The translations under genes were made by a program, and so were the position numbers. Under the pieces are notes generated by a model, which saw nothing but the letters and a program-made list of their open reading frames with translations, had not been told where the DNA came from and searched no databases. From Salpingoeca rosetta (Eukaryota; Opisthokonta; Choanoflagellata; Craspedida; Salpingoecidae), in NCBI RefSeq assembly GCF_000188695.1, contig NW_004754913.1, forward strand, positions 102,243-122,242: a stretch of DNA of 20,000 bases. Direction: 5' to 3'. Of this stretch, positions 1 to 12,900 are shown piece after piece. Positions within the stretch are counted from its first letter, which is position 1. Every line of letters begins with the position of its first letter.

Positions 1-1
1 C

Positions 2-3000
2 CATGAGGGCAACCAGCACCGTGCGCAACTCGGCAAAGCTGCGGCCTTGCTTCAGCAGCTGCAGCAGGAACAGGCGCATGCGCTGGATCACGCTCATGCT
101 GTCGTTGACACCACTGGCAAAGCCGTCACCATCATCGTCTCCTCCAAACAGCACAGGAAGCACGTCAGTCAGCGTCTCCAAATCGGCCACGTCGTGGTCC
201 AACAGCGCGCGCGCAATGACACGCACGCATGTACGCAGCACAGCAATGCCAACCACGCCATCACGTGCCTGCGCCGGGGAGATGCCACCCATACCGTCGC
301 CAACGTTGCTCATCACCTCCTGCACCGCATTTACGCACGGCTGCAGGTGGTGTTCCATGTGCAAGATGGCGATGAGGCTGCAGCCGTTGATGGCGCGTTC
401 GACCACAAAGCGCTCCAGCACGTCAACGGCAAGCACGAGCATGGGCGGGCTCTGCGTTGCATCAAAGTTGTCGTGGGACATCACCGCGCTCAGTGCCTCA
501 AACAAGGGGCCAGGCGCTTGCTGGAATAGCTCGTGCACCTCACGGTGACCACCTGCAAAGTGCAGCACAGCCGTGTGGACAGCATGCCCAACGTGCGGCA
601 GCCAGAAGTGGTTGCTCGTCTGGCCACCAATACCAGCACCACCATCGTCTTCTTCGCTCTCGATGGGCGTGAGGTTGGCCACGTTGAGGACACGGCGGCA
701 CGACGGGCACGTGCGCCTCGCCTGGGCCCATTCAACAATGCACTGGTGACAGAATCTGTGGCCGCACTCTGTGCTGACGTTCACGGCAGTGACGAGGCAG
801 ATGGGGCAGAATGTCATCGCTGCACGCGTGACCATTCGGCACAGCTGGGCGAGGGTCGTGCGCTGCTCTTGTGCCGTCATCTCCGCGTAGTTGAGGTGCA
901 GCATCTGGCTGAAGAGGGCAACCGTGTCGGAGACCAGGCGCCTTCGCTCACTACCAACGGACCACAGTGGTTTGTCTTCGTCGAAGCTCTGCTGCAAGAA
1001 CCTGAGCAGCTGCTGCGACGGCGACCCCGTTGCTGTTGCTGTCACCGGCGCCGCGTACGGCTCGGTGTGGGCTGGTGTCAGCGACAAGTGCATGAATGCC
1101 TGCAGCAGCGGCACCACCTCCAGGTCGCTGTTTCTGCTCCACGCGTGCAGGATGGCGTTGAGGAGCCTGACGCGCGCCATGATCTGGGGCGTGATGGCCG
1201 CACGCCCGCCGCTCGCATCGCACGGCAGGGCAAGCAGGTGCTGCATCACATCGCGGGCAGCAAACACCATGCCCATGGCTTCATTGGCCTCATCCTCACC
1301 CTCATCATCGTCACCACTGTAATCGTCGTCATCATCATCGTCCTCAGCATCATCATCCTCATCGTCGTCGTCGTCTTGTTGGCGGGTGATGGCAGCGATG
1401 AAGCGCAGTGCGATGCTTTCACAGATGCCGTGTACGATGGCAGATGTGCCCGTGGGCCGGCCAGGACTGCTTTCAGCATCATTGTCATCGCCATCAGCGT
1501 CGTCACCACCAATGTTGGTGTCATTGATGGAGTTGAGGGCAACTTGCAACACGTCACCGCGTGCGTCAGAGCGGCGGGCAATTGACAGCAGGCTGAAGAA
1601 CGCGTACAGCATCTGCTCGTTCTCCTGCAGCTTCTTCAGCACCTGAAACACGTGCTCATCGGAGGTGATGCTGATGTCGTCCCCAAAGCACAGGCACAGA
1701 CCGCGCCAGATGTCCAGCACGTTGGCGCCAACGTGGTTGTTGGCATAGCGCACCCAGTCCACCAGCAACAACGGCCCAACAACCGCAGCTGCGTTGTGTA
1801 CCTGAGACATGTCACCAAACCCGTTCCCGCTCTCGTCACCGTCATCATCATCATCGCCATTCGCATCCAACTCGTCCACATCATCGTCATCATCGTCATC
1901 GTCATCATCGTCCTCGCGCTCGTCCATGTCGTCCACGTCGTCCATGTCGCCATCATCATCGTCCTGTGTGTCCATGATGTCAAGAGTGACGTCGTCGGTG
2001 CTCACACCGGCCGCAATGGCGTGCGAAAAGGCGTCACGCACGCGTGCGATGAACCCCTGCACGTGGCTGGCACGCGTCTGCTCCGTGGGCGCCGCGTCCA
2101 TCTCGGCAAATAGCGCCTCTGCCAGCGCACACAGGCTGTTGTACCAGCGATGCGTTTCTGGGAGCCGCAGTGACACGGGGCGCAGCACACTTGTGGTTGC
2201 AGGCGAAATGTCATCCGCGTCGCCCTCGTTGTCAACAACTGGCTGCTCGTGCTGCGCAGTGCTAGCGGCAAATGCGCGCGCCGTGGACGGCAGTGCATCG
2301 AGTGCGAGCACGGCGTACGCCCGCGGGGAAATCTCGAGCTGAGCAAGCAGCGCGCGCGTGGCATCGTCAGGCACAAGCTGCCTCACATCGGGCACAAAGT
2401 GGTGCTGCTCCATGCTGAAGATGATGCGTGCGAGCGCAGACAGGAATGCCTCACGCGCCGTGCGCACCACACGCTGCCCAAACGTGGCGTAGCTTGGCTG
2501 CTTCATGTCCTGCTGCGCCAGCTGTGCAACCCACGTCGTGGTGGAATCCAGCATCAGCGCCGCCGCGTGCGCCAAAATCATGCACAGCTGCTCGCCCTCC
2601 TGGTCTTGGGACGTGAGCGCGGCCAGCAGCCGGTCGATTGAGGACCGCGCACGCTGCTGGCAGTGCGGCACGCGCGAGAAGTCGATGCGCGAGTAGCACC
2701 ACCACAGCGCGTCTGGGGTGATCAGGCGCCGGTAGTGCAGCAGCGAATGATCGTGGCGCAGCACCACGTCCTGCAGAGAGTGCGAGCACAGCTCAATCAG
2801 GTTGAGGGTCGGCTCAACAACAGGTGGCGCCGATGGCCCAGCTGGCACATGCATCGACGCACCGCCAACATCATCACCGCCACCGCTCACGTGCTGCGTA
2901 TGCTGCTCCTGCTGCAGGGCTTGTGCAGCAAAGGAGGGCAGCGAGCCGAGATCGTCGCAGTAGCGCAGCTCCCACTCCGCAGACGCGGTGATGGTCTGCA

Positions 3001-3860
3001 GCATGGCCACTTCCTGCGCTTGCTTGCGGAGGCTCGTCGTCTTGGAGTGCATGTGCACGCACACAATCACGCGGCTGCACCCCTGGCCACCATGTGTGTG
3101 CTCACCGTTGAGACCAGCATCGCCGCGCGTCTCCCGGTCAACGCCAGCCAGCAGGCCGTCCACCTTCTCCTGCACCATGGCCAGGTGCTTGAACTCGTTG
3201 AGCAGCAGCTGCACCACAACCGTGCCGTGGTGGCCGGCGCGGCGCAGTGCTTCTCGCAGCTCAAGCGACAACATGCGCTCAGACTTGATGTCGGACACAC
3301 GCACAATCTCACACTCCGACACCTCCCTGAAGGGATAGAAGATGCTGGTGCGCGTCACCAGCAACAGGCGGCGCAGCGGCTGGGCCGGCAGCGGCTGCTG
3401 CCGTGCCTTCTTCGCCTTGCTTGGCTTCTCCAGCATCTCATCGTCATCGTCTTCAGCGGCACCTTCATCAGTGGCGGCGTCGTCATCATCATGACCACCA
3501 GCACCACCATCGCCATCATAACCACCACCATCGCCATAATCGCCATAATCGCCCTTGCGCACACTGGCCCCTTGTTGTTCGTCACCATCCCCACCACCAC
3601 TATCCCCTGACGGTGCACCAAACCACTGCAGCCACTCCAACAGGCCCGCGAGGGAGTGGTGCGAGGATTCATGCGTGTACACGTCGACCACGCGCTGCTT
3701 GTCCTCGTCCGAAAACTGCGTCAGGGACACCACAAACTCAAGCGTCATCAGGTCAATCAAGCTGTGCTTGATGCGTTGCTGCAGCTGCTGTGCCAGGTCG
3801 GGGGTCAGGCGCCACTGCGATGCGCGCAGGAACCGGCTTCCCGTCGCACCACCGGCATGT

Positions 3861-3904
<44 letters not shown>

Positions 3905-6900
3905 GAGATAGCTTGGTGGCACATGCATCTTCAACCCTTCATTTTGCTGATGCAGCAATTCCTGCCAGCTCTCGTCACCAGGCTGCATGCCTTGCTGCTG
4001 CTGCTCTGACTGCCACCCATGGGTGACAGTGACGTGCAGCTGAGCCGGCTTGGCACGTACAACGCGACTTGGTCGAATGTTCTCTCTCTTGATTGTCTTG
4101 CTGCTCCCAGCCGAGGCCATGGCCGCCTGCATGCTCGCCAGGTGCTTGAGCAGCAGGCTTGCTACCAAGTTGTCGCCATAGCACGGGATGGCCCTCGCCT
4201 TGTCCTGTGGCGTCACGGCGGACGTGTCCTGTCCACACGCAACGATGCGTGTGAGCCAGTTCTCCACCTGCGTGCACACGTCCCGCTGGTCCCCCGACAA
4301 CACGTCTGTGAAGCTGAGCAGGTGCTTCTCAAAGCGGTTGAGGAAGGGCGGGTCGTACGTCTGCATCTTCTCCCGATCCATCAGCACAACGCAGCGGAAC
4401 CGCTCGTGCACGGGGCACAGCGGGTTGCTGAGGGAGCCCAGGGCAATGGTGCAGTTGCGCCGGCCCTTGATCATGGTGTAGCTCTGGTTCAGCATGTCGT
4501 ACAGGCTACCGTAGATGGAATCAAGGTCCACCAGCACCAGCACGCCACCGTGCTCCATTTTCAGGATGATCTGGCTCAGCACAGAGTACGGGTACTCCTC
4601 GCTCACCACGTCCGCCTCAAACTGGCTGCCGCGGATAATGAGGGCGTTGCTCGTGTCCAAGCTGGAGAAAGTCTTCAAGATGGACAGCGCCGCGCGACCA
4701 ACGGACCCAATCATCAGGTGGCGCGCAAACACGTCCTGCCAGTTGTCCTCGATGCATGCCACGGTGTTGTGGCTCGCATTCATCAGCGTCACAGCCAAGC
4801 GGTCAGCGTGGTACCACCCCACTTGCAGCAACTGCTCCTGCACGCGGGTGAAGAAGAGCTGCCGGTCGCTGTGGACGGTGTCGCCTCCGAGCGTGCCGGA
4901 GAAGTTGCGGATGATGGCGGTGGCCACCACGCCCTCGCTCGCATTCAGCTCACTCATCCTGCGACACATCGACTTGCAGACACTGTAGAAATCTCGGAGG
5001 CCAAAAAAGGGCTGGCGGTTCTGGGCCTTGCATTCCTGCATGTAATCATGATACCCAAAAGCCACCCCCTTGAGAGGTAGCTGCAACTCATCAGGGAGAT
5101 CGCAAGCTCGTGTTGGACCTTCGTAGAACCGATATTCTGTTGTAACGAAGTTGCTTGCAATGGTGACTGCAGTGTGGAGAAGGTCTTCGCGTGATGGATC
5201 AGGCCGGGAGATGTGCAGTGCGCGGTTCATCTTCGCCGCATCGAGCGCCCAGTTTGAGATGCCGACGACGCCAACACGGAGCTCGCTGCCGTCTGGCGGC
5301 TCAAGTTTGGCGTGCAGCACCTTGAGCGGGTTGTGGCGCGAGTGTTCTGTGAGTCCAACCTCATCCAGCACCACCACGGGCAGCACGTCCTGATGGTTGG
5401 CGCTGTCCAGGTACGCTTCCGCGCGGGCAAACACCTGCAGGATGCCCTCGCTCGTCGCCTCAACGCTGCCTTGGTACGCAAACACGGTGATGCCAGGGTA
5501 CAGCTTGAGCAGCGGGTCGCGCGAGTCACGGCCACGAAGACTGTTGTTGACCAGGCTCATGCTCACCGTCTTGCTGTTGCCCGGCTTGCCAATCAGGAAG
5601 ATGGGGATGCGGTTGAGCAGCGACACCACAATGGAAAACGTGTTCTCCAGCAAGGCCGCGTTCTCTGCCAAGTTCTGGAACTGCGGTGCCCGCCTGTCCA
5701 TGCGATCCACCATGTCCAGCTGCTCTTCGCGAAGGAGCCGCAGAATGGCTTCTCTCCCCCACCGTTTCCACGCCCGAAAACGCGCGCTGCACTGGTCAAG
5801 CAGCTCATTGCGCTTGCTTTGCTCAGGAAGACGAACAACGTAGCACTGAATGAGTGACAGCCATGCAGCATGCATTTTCGATGACATGAAGGGGATGGTG
5901 GTTTCGCGCGGTCTTGGTCCGGGACTGGGGAAGGGTGCTCTCTGCTGCCGCCACTTCTGGAAGAATTTGAAGAGTGTGCAGAAACGCTTGACGTCACGCA
6001 GGCTGATTATGTGGCCTGTCTTCTTCCTCAGGTAGTCGTGGCACTGATACAGCATCTCCACCACAGCCTTTTTCTCGTCCCGATTGAGTCCAAGGCCGTC
6101 CACCATGCTGCCCATGTACAGCCGCTCGTCGCCAGCAGACAGCTCGCCAAAGTCCCACACGTACGGCAGCATCGCCTCCGGCAGCGGGTGCACGCGGTAC
6201 ATGAGGTGCGACTGCGCGTCAATGGGCTGGCGCTCCATGGTGACCAGGCCTGGTGTTGGCGCTGGGCGGTCACGGCGCTTGTACGGGTTGCACGCAGCGG
6301 CAATCTTCACGTTGTCCGGGATGGAGCGGGAGCCGCAGCGGCGGCGCACAATGATGTCTGACAGCAGCTCGAGGTGCTCGCACGTGTTGATCTCATCAAG
6401 GAATGCCCACACCGTCACAGGATGAGCGGGCATCACTGGAGTGGAGGTGCACGACGCCGAAGAAGTGGTTGTTGACGAAGTGGATGCAGAGCCGGGAGCA
6501 TTGGGGTCAGCATCACCATCTTGCTCTCCTGTGGCCGATGTGGCTGACGTGGCTACCTGGTCGTTGGTTTGACCCTGTGGATCGTCACCATCATTGCCCT
6601 GAGATACCACACGAGTATTCGTTGCTGACGATGTCGATGCAGAGCCGGGAGCGTTGGGGTCAGCATCACCATCTTGCTCTGCTGTGGCTGACGTGGCTGT
6701 CTGGTCGTTGGTTTGCCCCTGTGTACCAGCACCAACACCAGCCTGGGGCACCACCGCCACATCAACACACCCGGCGTCCTGCAGCAGCTTCTCCCCCAGA
6801 TCGATGGCTTCGTTGACGTAATCGATAATGTCCTGCGCCGTTGTGCCTGCGTGGATGCCAAGTGGCCGCTCATACACCACGTCGTTGCACATGTGGGCCA

Positions 6901-9900
6901 GCTGATGAAACAGTGACGTCTTACCGCAGCCTGCGTGGCCCATGAGAATGCACGGCACGTTGTTGGTGATGCGGATGTAGATCAGCACCATCTTCAGCAG
7001 GTTGTCTGGTGTCATGGCATACCAGTTCTGGGCCGCTTGAGTTTTGTGACCCAGCAGTTGCTTGAGCTGCACAAACAGCTCTTGAGAAGTGTACTCGTGC
7101 ATTTGTTTGAGTGGATGGCGTTGAAGTGCAAAGAATCGGCGCACCTGCGGCGGGACACTGTTTGGGTCCGAGTAGAAGGCACAAACACACCCATCATCGG
7201 CAACGCACAGCATCCAGTGCTCCATCTCAGCCCACGTGATGGCCTTCTCCATCTGCCGCAACACGTCATCGGTCACCGTCCCAGCCGCGTCCTGGTGATG
7301 GTGCTGCACGTCTTTCACGGCGTCAACGGAGGGCATTGCAAATCGTTGTACTGTGTTCACCACCGCCATGAGCATGCCCCGCCGAATCTCGTGTGCTCGT
7401 GAGCGAGAGCGCCCTACCCAACCGCAGAGCTCACTCAGGCGAAGGAACACACTTGTAAGCATGCGCGGCAGCTGCTGGGCGGCGACGAGGAGGAAGGTGT
7501 TGAGTTCGCCAAAGGAGGCGTGGTTCTCTTGCAGGCGCGGGAAGTATTGAGTCAGGAGGCGAATGCAGTCTCCCTTGCTCAGCGGTGTTGGCTCAATGCC
7601 ATCCATGGCGTTCAGATCAGGTTCCCTGTACACCACGTCCGTGAGCTGGTCCCTGTGCAGGAGGTCGAGGTAGCGACAAGCACGCTGGATGGGGGAGCTC
7701 GTATCCGTTGGCACGTGAATGTTGTTTGCGTCCCACCCAAGCACTTCCTTGGTAAAAGAGGCAGTGGGCGCGCCCGTCTGTGCAGGCGCAGCCTGTGTGG
7801 TGGATGCCGCCACTTCATCGGCAAACGGCGCCTTGGTGGTGAGCGCGAGCTGCTGGCTCAAGCGGTCGTGCAGCGTGTTGCCAATCTCAACGTACACCGC
7901 GACGTGGCGTGGCACGTGCCACAGCCTGTCGTCGCGCGAGAGGCAGCGCAGCACCAGCAGCTGGAACAGATGCATGTTGAGGTCATCCTCAATGTTCAGT
8001 GCCGCCCCGACGTCAATGTACAGTGCCTTGACGCGCGGGTCCATCAGCGGCAGGCGAGACAGCTTGTCGTGCAGGACGTCAAACGTGTCCTGCCCAGAGA
8101 CAAGCAGCGTGCAGTAGTGCCCGCCATCGCCAGCAACAGCGTCACGCGGGAGTGTTGCTGTTGTCGCCATGCCTGCAGGCACGGGCCCACTCGGTGGCAC
8201 GGGGAACTCAAACGACGCGTCCAAAAACTCGTCGTCTTCACCATCGTCATCGGATGAGAAGAGCGCCGGTGATGCGTCGCCATCCCCTTCATCGTCGTCC
8301 ACAAGGTCGTCCCCGCCATCAGCACCACTGCCACCCGTTTTCGTCGTGGCGGTGGTTGCGGTGGTAGCTTGCGACGTGCGTGAGAGCATGGACGAGCGAA
8401 GCGGCCCGCGTCGCCCAACACGGCCACTGCCACGTCCACTGTCGCCATCACCATCATCATCACCATCGCTAGCACCGTTGCTGCCACCAGCAAGGCGTGC
8501 GAGGTGTTGCTGGATGAAGGTGGATTTGCCCTGCTGCGCGTACTCGCTGGCAACAACGGTGACAGCACCGTGCTCCCTCGTGTGCAGCGCGTAGTTGGCC
8601 AGCAGCTGTTGCGCCACGTGCCCCGTCAAGTCTTCGTCCACCAGCCCTGCAACGCCATGCAGGAGGCGACTTCGCGTGGTGCGGCGACACACGACGGTGA
8701 AGCGTGGAAGCGGGCGGCTTGACTCCGGCACGTGCTCGCCAACAGCGGGTGCGAATGGCTTTGAGGAGCGAGGGTTGGAGCAGCGGTGGCCCCACTTGGT
8801 CAACTCCTCCTTCAACTCCGCCTGCGCTTCAATGCTGAGCAGCTCCGGATACACGAGCACAAACGGCAGGTCTGTTGTCTCCTGGCTGCGGGCAAGGAAC
8901 AGCCGCACAATCGCCACGCGCGTGTGCTCGGAGCAGAAGAGGCACTGCGCAGGCAGGTACTCCAGGTTGGCGTCCGTGAATGCGGCCAGGATGGAGGCGG
9001 CGGTCGTGCGATCGTCCTCAGACAGCAGCACCCGCACAAGATCGTGCTTGGCAGCGTGGCGGAACGGCGGCAGCATGCTCTCGTCAATCATTCCAGAGGG
9101 GCGAAGGGCGCGTGGTGGCGGCGCATCGATGAGCGACTTGAGCATCGCCAGCAGCTCGCTCAGCCGGTGCACGTTGTCATCGCATGCACCCATGCTGTTG
9201 AGCCCATCGCGCACAAACAGCGACACCTGGTGCACGTCGGCGTGGGGACCGAGCATGGCCAGCAGCAGCTGGTCTCGCTCCTGCACCAGCTCCTCATCGT
9301 GGTGCTCGTGTGGTTGCACGAGTGCATGGAACAGCACCACCAGCTGGCGGTTGGAAAAGATGTTGAGTACGTCATAGTGCTCGCGCATCTCCTTCAAGCG
9401 CTCCGTCCACAGCAGGAGGCGGGTCTGCAGTGCATTCCTGTAGTCCTTCAGGTTGGCGCCCTGCACCGCCATTGCGTGCGTGTAGCAGTTGAACTCTTCA
9501 AGGTGTCCGCTCTCCGCCAGCTGCTTCAGCTCTGCCATGGCCAACTCGACGCCTTCCACCAAATCCCTGAACCGCTGCATGTGCACACGCACGTCCTGGT
9601 CCTGGTCTGTGGACAGCAGGCACGCGCGCGCACGCAGGTCGCTCACGTCGCGCTCCGACAACTCAATGTCCTCGCTCCTGTGGCGGATGCAGATGTGGTA
9701 GCTTGCGGTCTGGCGGAGCGAGTCGCACCTGAACACGATGCGTGCGCCTTCGACGGAGGGATCAACAACGAGGCGAATGCGTTCGCGGGCAGCGGCACCG
9801 CGGTCGCTCAGCGTGTTCACAAACAGCTGCAGCGCCTCCAGGCCTTGGTTGCAGATGCGCAGCAGTTGCGACAGCGGTAGGCGGTCTGGCTGACGTGCCG

Positions 9901-12900
9901 ATGATGCTGACGACGACGCCGAACCTGATGTTGCTCCCGAGGAGGATGCAGCATGGCCCTGGCTCTGGTGAAAGCGCTGGCTGAGAAGACGAAGAAAGTC
10001 CTCCAGGTCCTTCGCCTTTGTGTCAGCGTTGATGAGCGGGAACATGAACGAGTGCAACAAGATGAAGGCGTTGACCTGCTCTGCGGTGGCCATGTATGCG
10101 TCGGAACCAAATGTGTCCGCGCTCGCCGTGTAGTGACGTATGTCGCCCTCTTGTTCTCGCAGAAACTCGAGCAAGTTGCCTGCGTCGGCCATCTCACCAA
10201 GCACCTCCCACACGTCGGGATCGTCAGGGACATGTGACTGCACGTCCTGCACAGCCGTGTGCAGGTGGCGGAGTGTCTGTGAGTCATCCACGTCCAGCAC
10301 CGCGTCGATGGCACTGGTAAGCTTCGAAACTGGCGTGACGAAGAACGGCCTGCACACGTGTAACACTCGGTTGAGTTGCTCTGCGCGCTGTGCATAATGA
10401 CGCTGCTCAGCATAGCTGATGAGCTGCTTGGTCAATTGCGCGAACGGGCCCCGTGTACGGACTTCAGATGGGTGGCCAATGATTGTACACAGCAGTGTCA
10501 TGTCGTGCTCCACCTGCGCGCGCGTGAGCCCTCCCCACATGATGTGAAGATCAGACAGCTGAGTACTGCTTCGAAGGTTGTTGAACAAGCGTGTGTGTTG
10601 AGTCTTAACTTTGTCCGCAGTCTTGAGCACCTGTTCCACCTCCCGCTTCGCGTCTGTCATGACCTGCTCATCGTCAGCGCGAGCTGTTGATGGCGATGAC
10701 GGTGGTGGTGATGGCGATGCGGCTGTTGTTGAGGTTGATGTCGTGGTTTCGGAGAGGCCGGAGTCGTCATTCTCATTGCTCTCGTTTGTCTCGCTTGCGT
10801 CGCTTGCTGATGGTGTGGCTGGGGTGTATGATGAATGCACTGAGGCCATTTCTGTCGCGAGCATCCTTCGAAACGTGTGGCTGTTGGCGCGCTGGTGAAG
10901 TGCTGTAAGCAAATCTCTGCTCTCTTTCAAGATGTTTTCGGCAGTGTTCCAGCGGTTGCTGTCATTGACTTGACTGAGTGGCTCCGTCAGCCACGTTTCC
11001 AGCGTGGCAGGCAAACTGGCCACCCAGGGATTCGAAGGCAGGATGTCTGAGGCGAACTTGTGCAAGCTGTACACCGTCCAACGTTCGTCACAAAGTTGGT
11101 CGTACACACTCAATGCCTCCTGAATCAGGACAAGAAGCTCTTCTTGATCAGATGGTGCCACGATGGCCAGAAGGTTCGCAAGGGTGTGGATTTTACTCAG
11201 TCTTCTGCCAGGCTCCTGCGCCGGTGGAAACAACACTGCCATGTCGGCTGGCGTCTTGGTGAGGTCACGCCACGCCTCGTATTCGCGGGCCAGGGTCTGT
11301 CGTGCTGACACTGCCGGCTGCGTCTGCCGCCAATCGCGTGGCGAGCGCATGTTGAGCACCAGCCGCCACAACGCAGGTTGATCAGTAACATCCTTGAAGG
11401 TTTGCGGGATGGTGAGCTCTGACAACATGTCCACGCCAACGCGGCGGAACATGTCGTGATGGCTGTCGTTCTGGCGAGCGGCGGTTCGCAACACCTTGAG
11501 CAGGTTGCACAGCTCTTCATCACCGGCCTGGCGGTGCTGCCGGGCGAGAGCAACAGCGCGGTTCGCAGCAAGACCAAAGAGATGGTTTGGTGTCGTTCCC
11601 TTCTCGGTCAACTGGATGCCGTCTTCACTTGAGGCGGCAATCAGCTGTTGGAAGAAGGCAACGAGGGGCACGTTGCTCTCTTCCACGCAGTCGCCGGCGA
11701 GCAGGTAAATGGGCTTGAACTTGTGCATGCGTGCTGCCACCTCAGCCGGTCTGCCAGCTGGTATGCTGCTGATTACACCAAGCTGCTCGCGTAGTGTGTC
11801 TTCAAGCTGGACGGCTAAATGAATGAGTGAGCGAACACTCAGCTCCTTCACCGTCTTGATGCGTGGCTGCTGATGCTGGTGGTGCTGCTGGTGGTGCTGC
11901 TGGTGGTGCTGCTGATGTTGGGCACGTTGTCGGTGCCGACGACGTGCCCTGCCTTTGCCGTTTCGATTGCGGCGACTGGTGAAGACAGTGGCAGAAGCAG
12001 ATGTGGCTGGGCTGCGCGATGACGACGACGATGCACCACTGGTGTCAGAGTCAGGGTCGTCCACGGTGACGACTCGCATCTTGGTTGCTTCTTCCTTCAG
12101 CCAGGTGCGCAGGCCTGTCTCAACCTCTGCTGGCGACACCACACTCCACATGCCCGCGATGACCGTCACGGGCGTGAGGTGGTCCGGGATGATATGAAGA
12201 ACAGAACCAAGAATGAGACGGCACATGCTGCTTCGTGTGTTGTTCATGAGCATCTGCATGAGCCGCCCCCGCTGGTCAGATGTGAGTTGCGCCGACGTTG
12301 CCAGCTTTATCGCACCCTTTGCGAGCGGGTGGTCCGCGTCGTTGCCAATCGATGGCAGCTGGCTCAGCCACACGTCGAAGATGTGCTCCTGCGCCTGTGG
12401 CAGCGTGGACATGTACTTGAGGTAGGCGCCCGATGTGCCCGCAGCCCGCTTCTTCTTCTTCTTCTTCTTCTTGGTGCCCTTGCCGCCAGTGTTGGTGAGA
12501 GCAGTGCGCACCACCCTGCCAAACTTGCTGGGGTCGTGTTCGCTCAGCACCTTGCTCGCCGGGTGAGTTGCAGCGAAGAAGATGGCATCTTTGGGTGTCA
12601 GTTGTGCCAGGATTGCGCGAGCAGCGAGCCACATCATCGTGTCGGCGCTGATGTGGATCGTCTCGTGGTACTTCTGCACGAAATCAGCGGCATCCAAGAT
12701 GTCGTCCTGGCTGTACTCGACGGAGCTGCTGCTGCTGCCGCCGTTGCTGTGGTGGTCGTGGTCGTGGTCGTCGTGGTCGTCGTGGTCGTCGTGTGAGTTG
12801 GTGTTGCTGCTGCTGTTGGTGGTGGGCAGCTCGGCCCTGTGCTTGAGCTTCTCTGCCTCAAAGTTTGGGGCGAGCCCCAGAACGAGGATGACAAAGCACA

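Noticed and set aside
533..1585. 350-codon plus-strand ORF opposite the RNF213-like gene
   Set aside because: It is antisense to the RING-containing coding frame, has no domain pattern, and its Ile/Val runs are the reverse reading of acidic codon repeats.
2663..3610. 315-codon plus-strand ORF with His/Ile-rich end
   Set aside because: It is a mirror of the minus-strand frame; the low-complexity tail is the reverse of Gly/Asp codon repeats.
3858..3904. CAG/CTG expansion as a mobile element or structural RNA
   Set aside because: It is an in-frame poly-Gln tract with mixed CAA/CAG codons within the coding frame.
4019..5080. 353-codon plus-strand ORF
   Set aside because: It lies opposite the conserved AAA4 coding region; openness follows from GC-rich codon bias on the other strand.
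8786..9880. 364-codon plus-strand ORF
   Set aside because: It is antisense to the minus-strand frame, which reads through as plausible helical protein; no recognisable motif in the plus-strand product.
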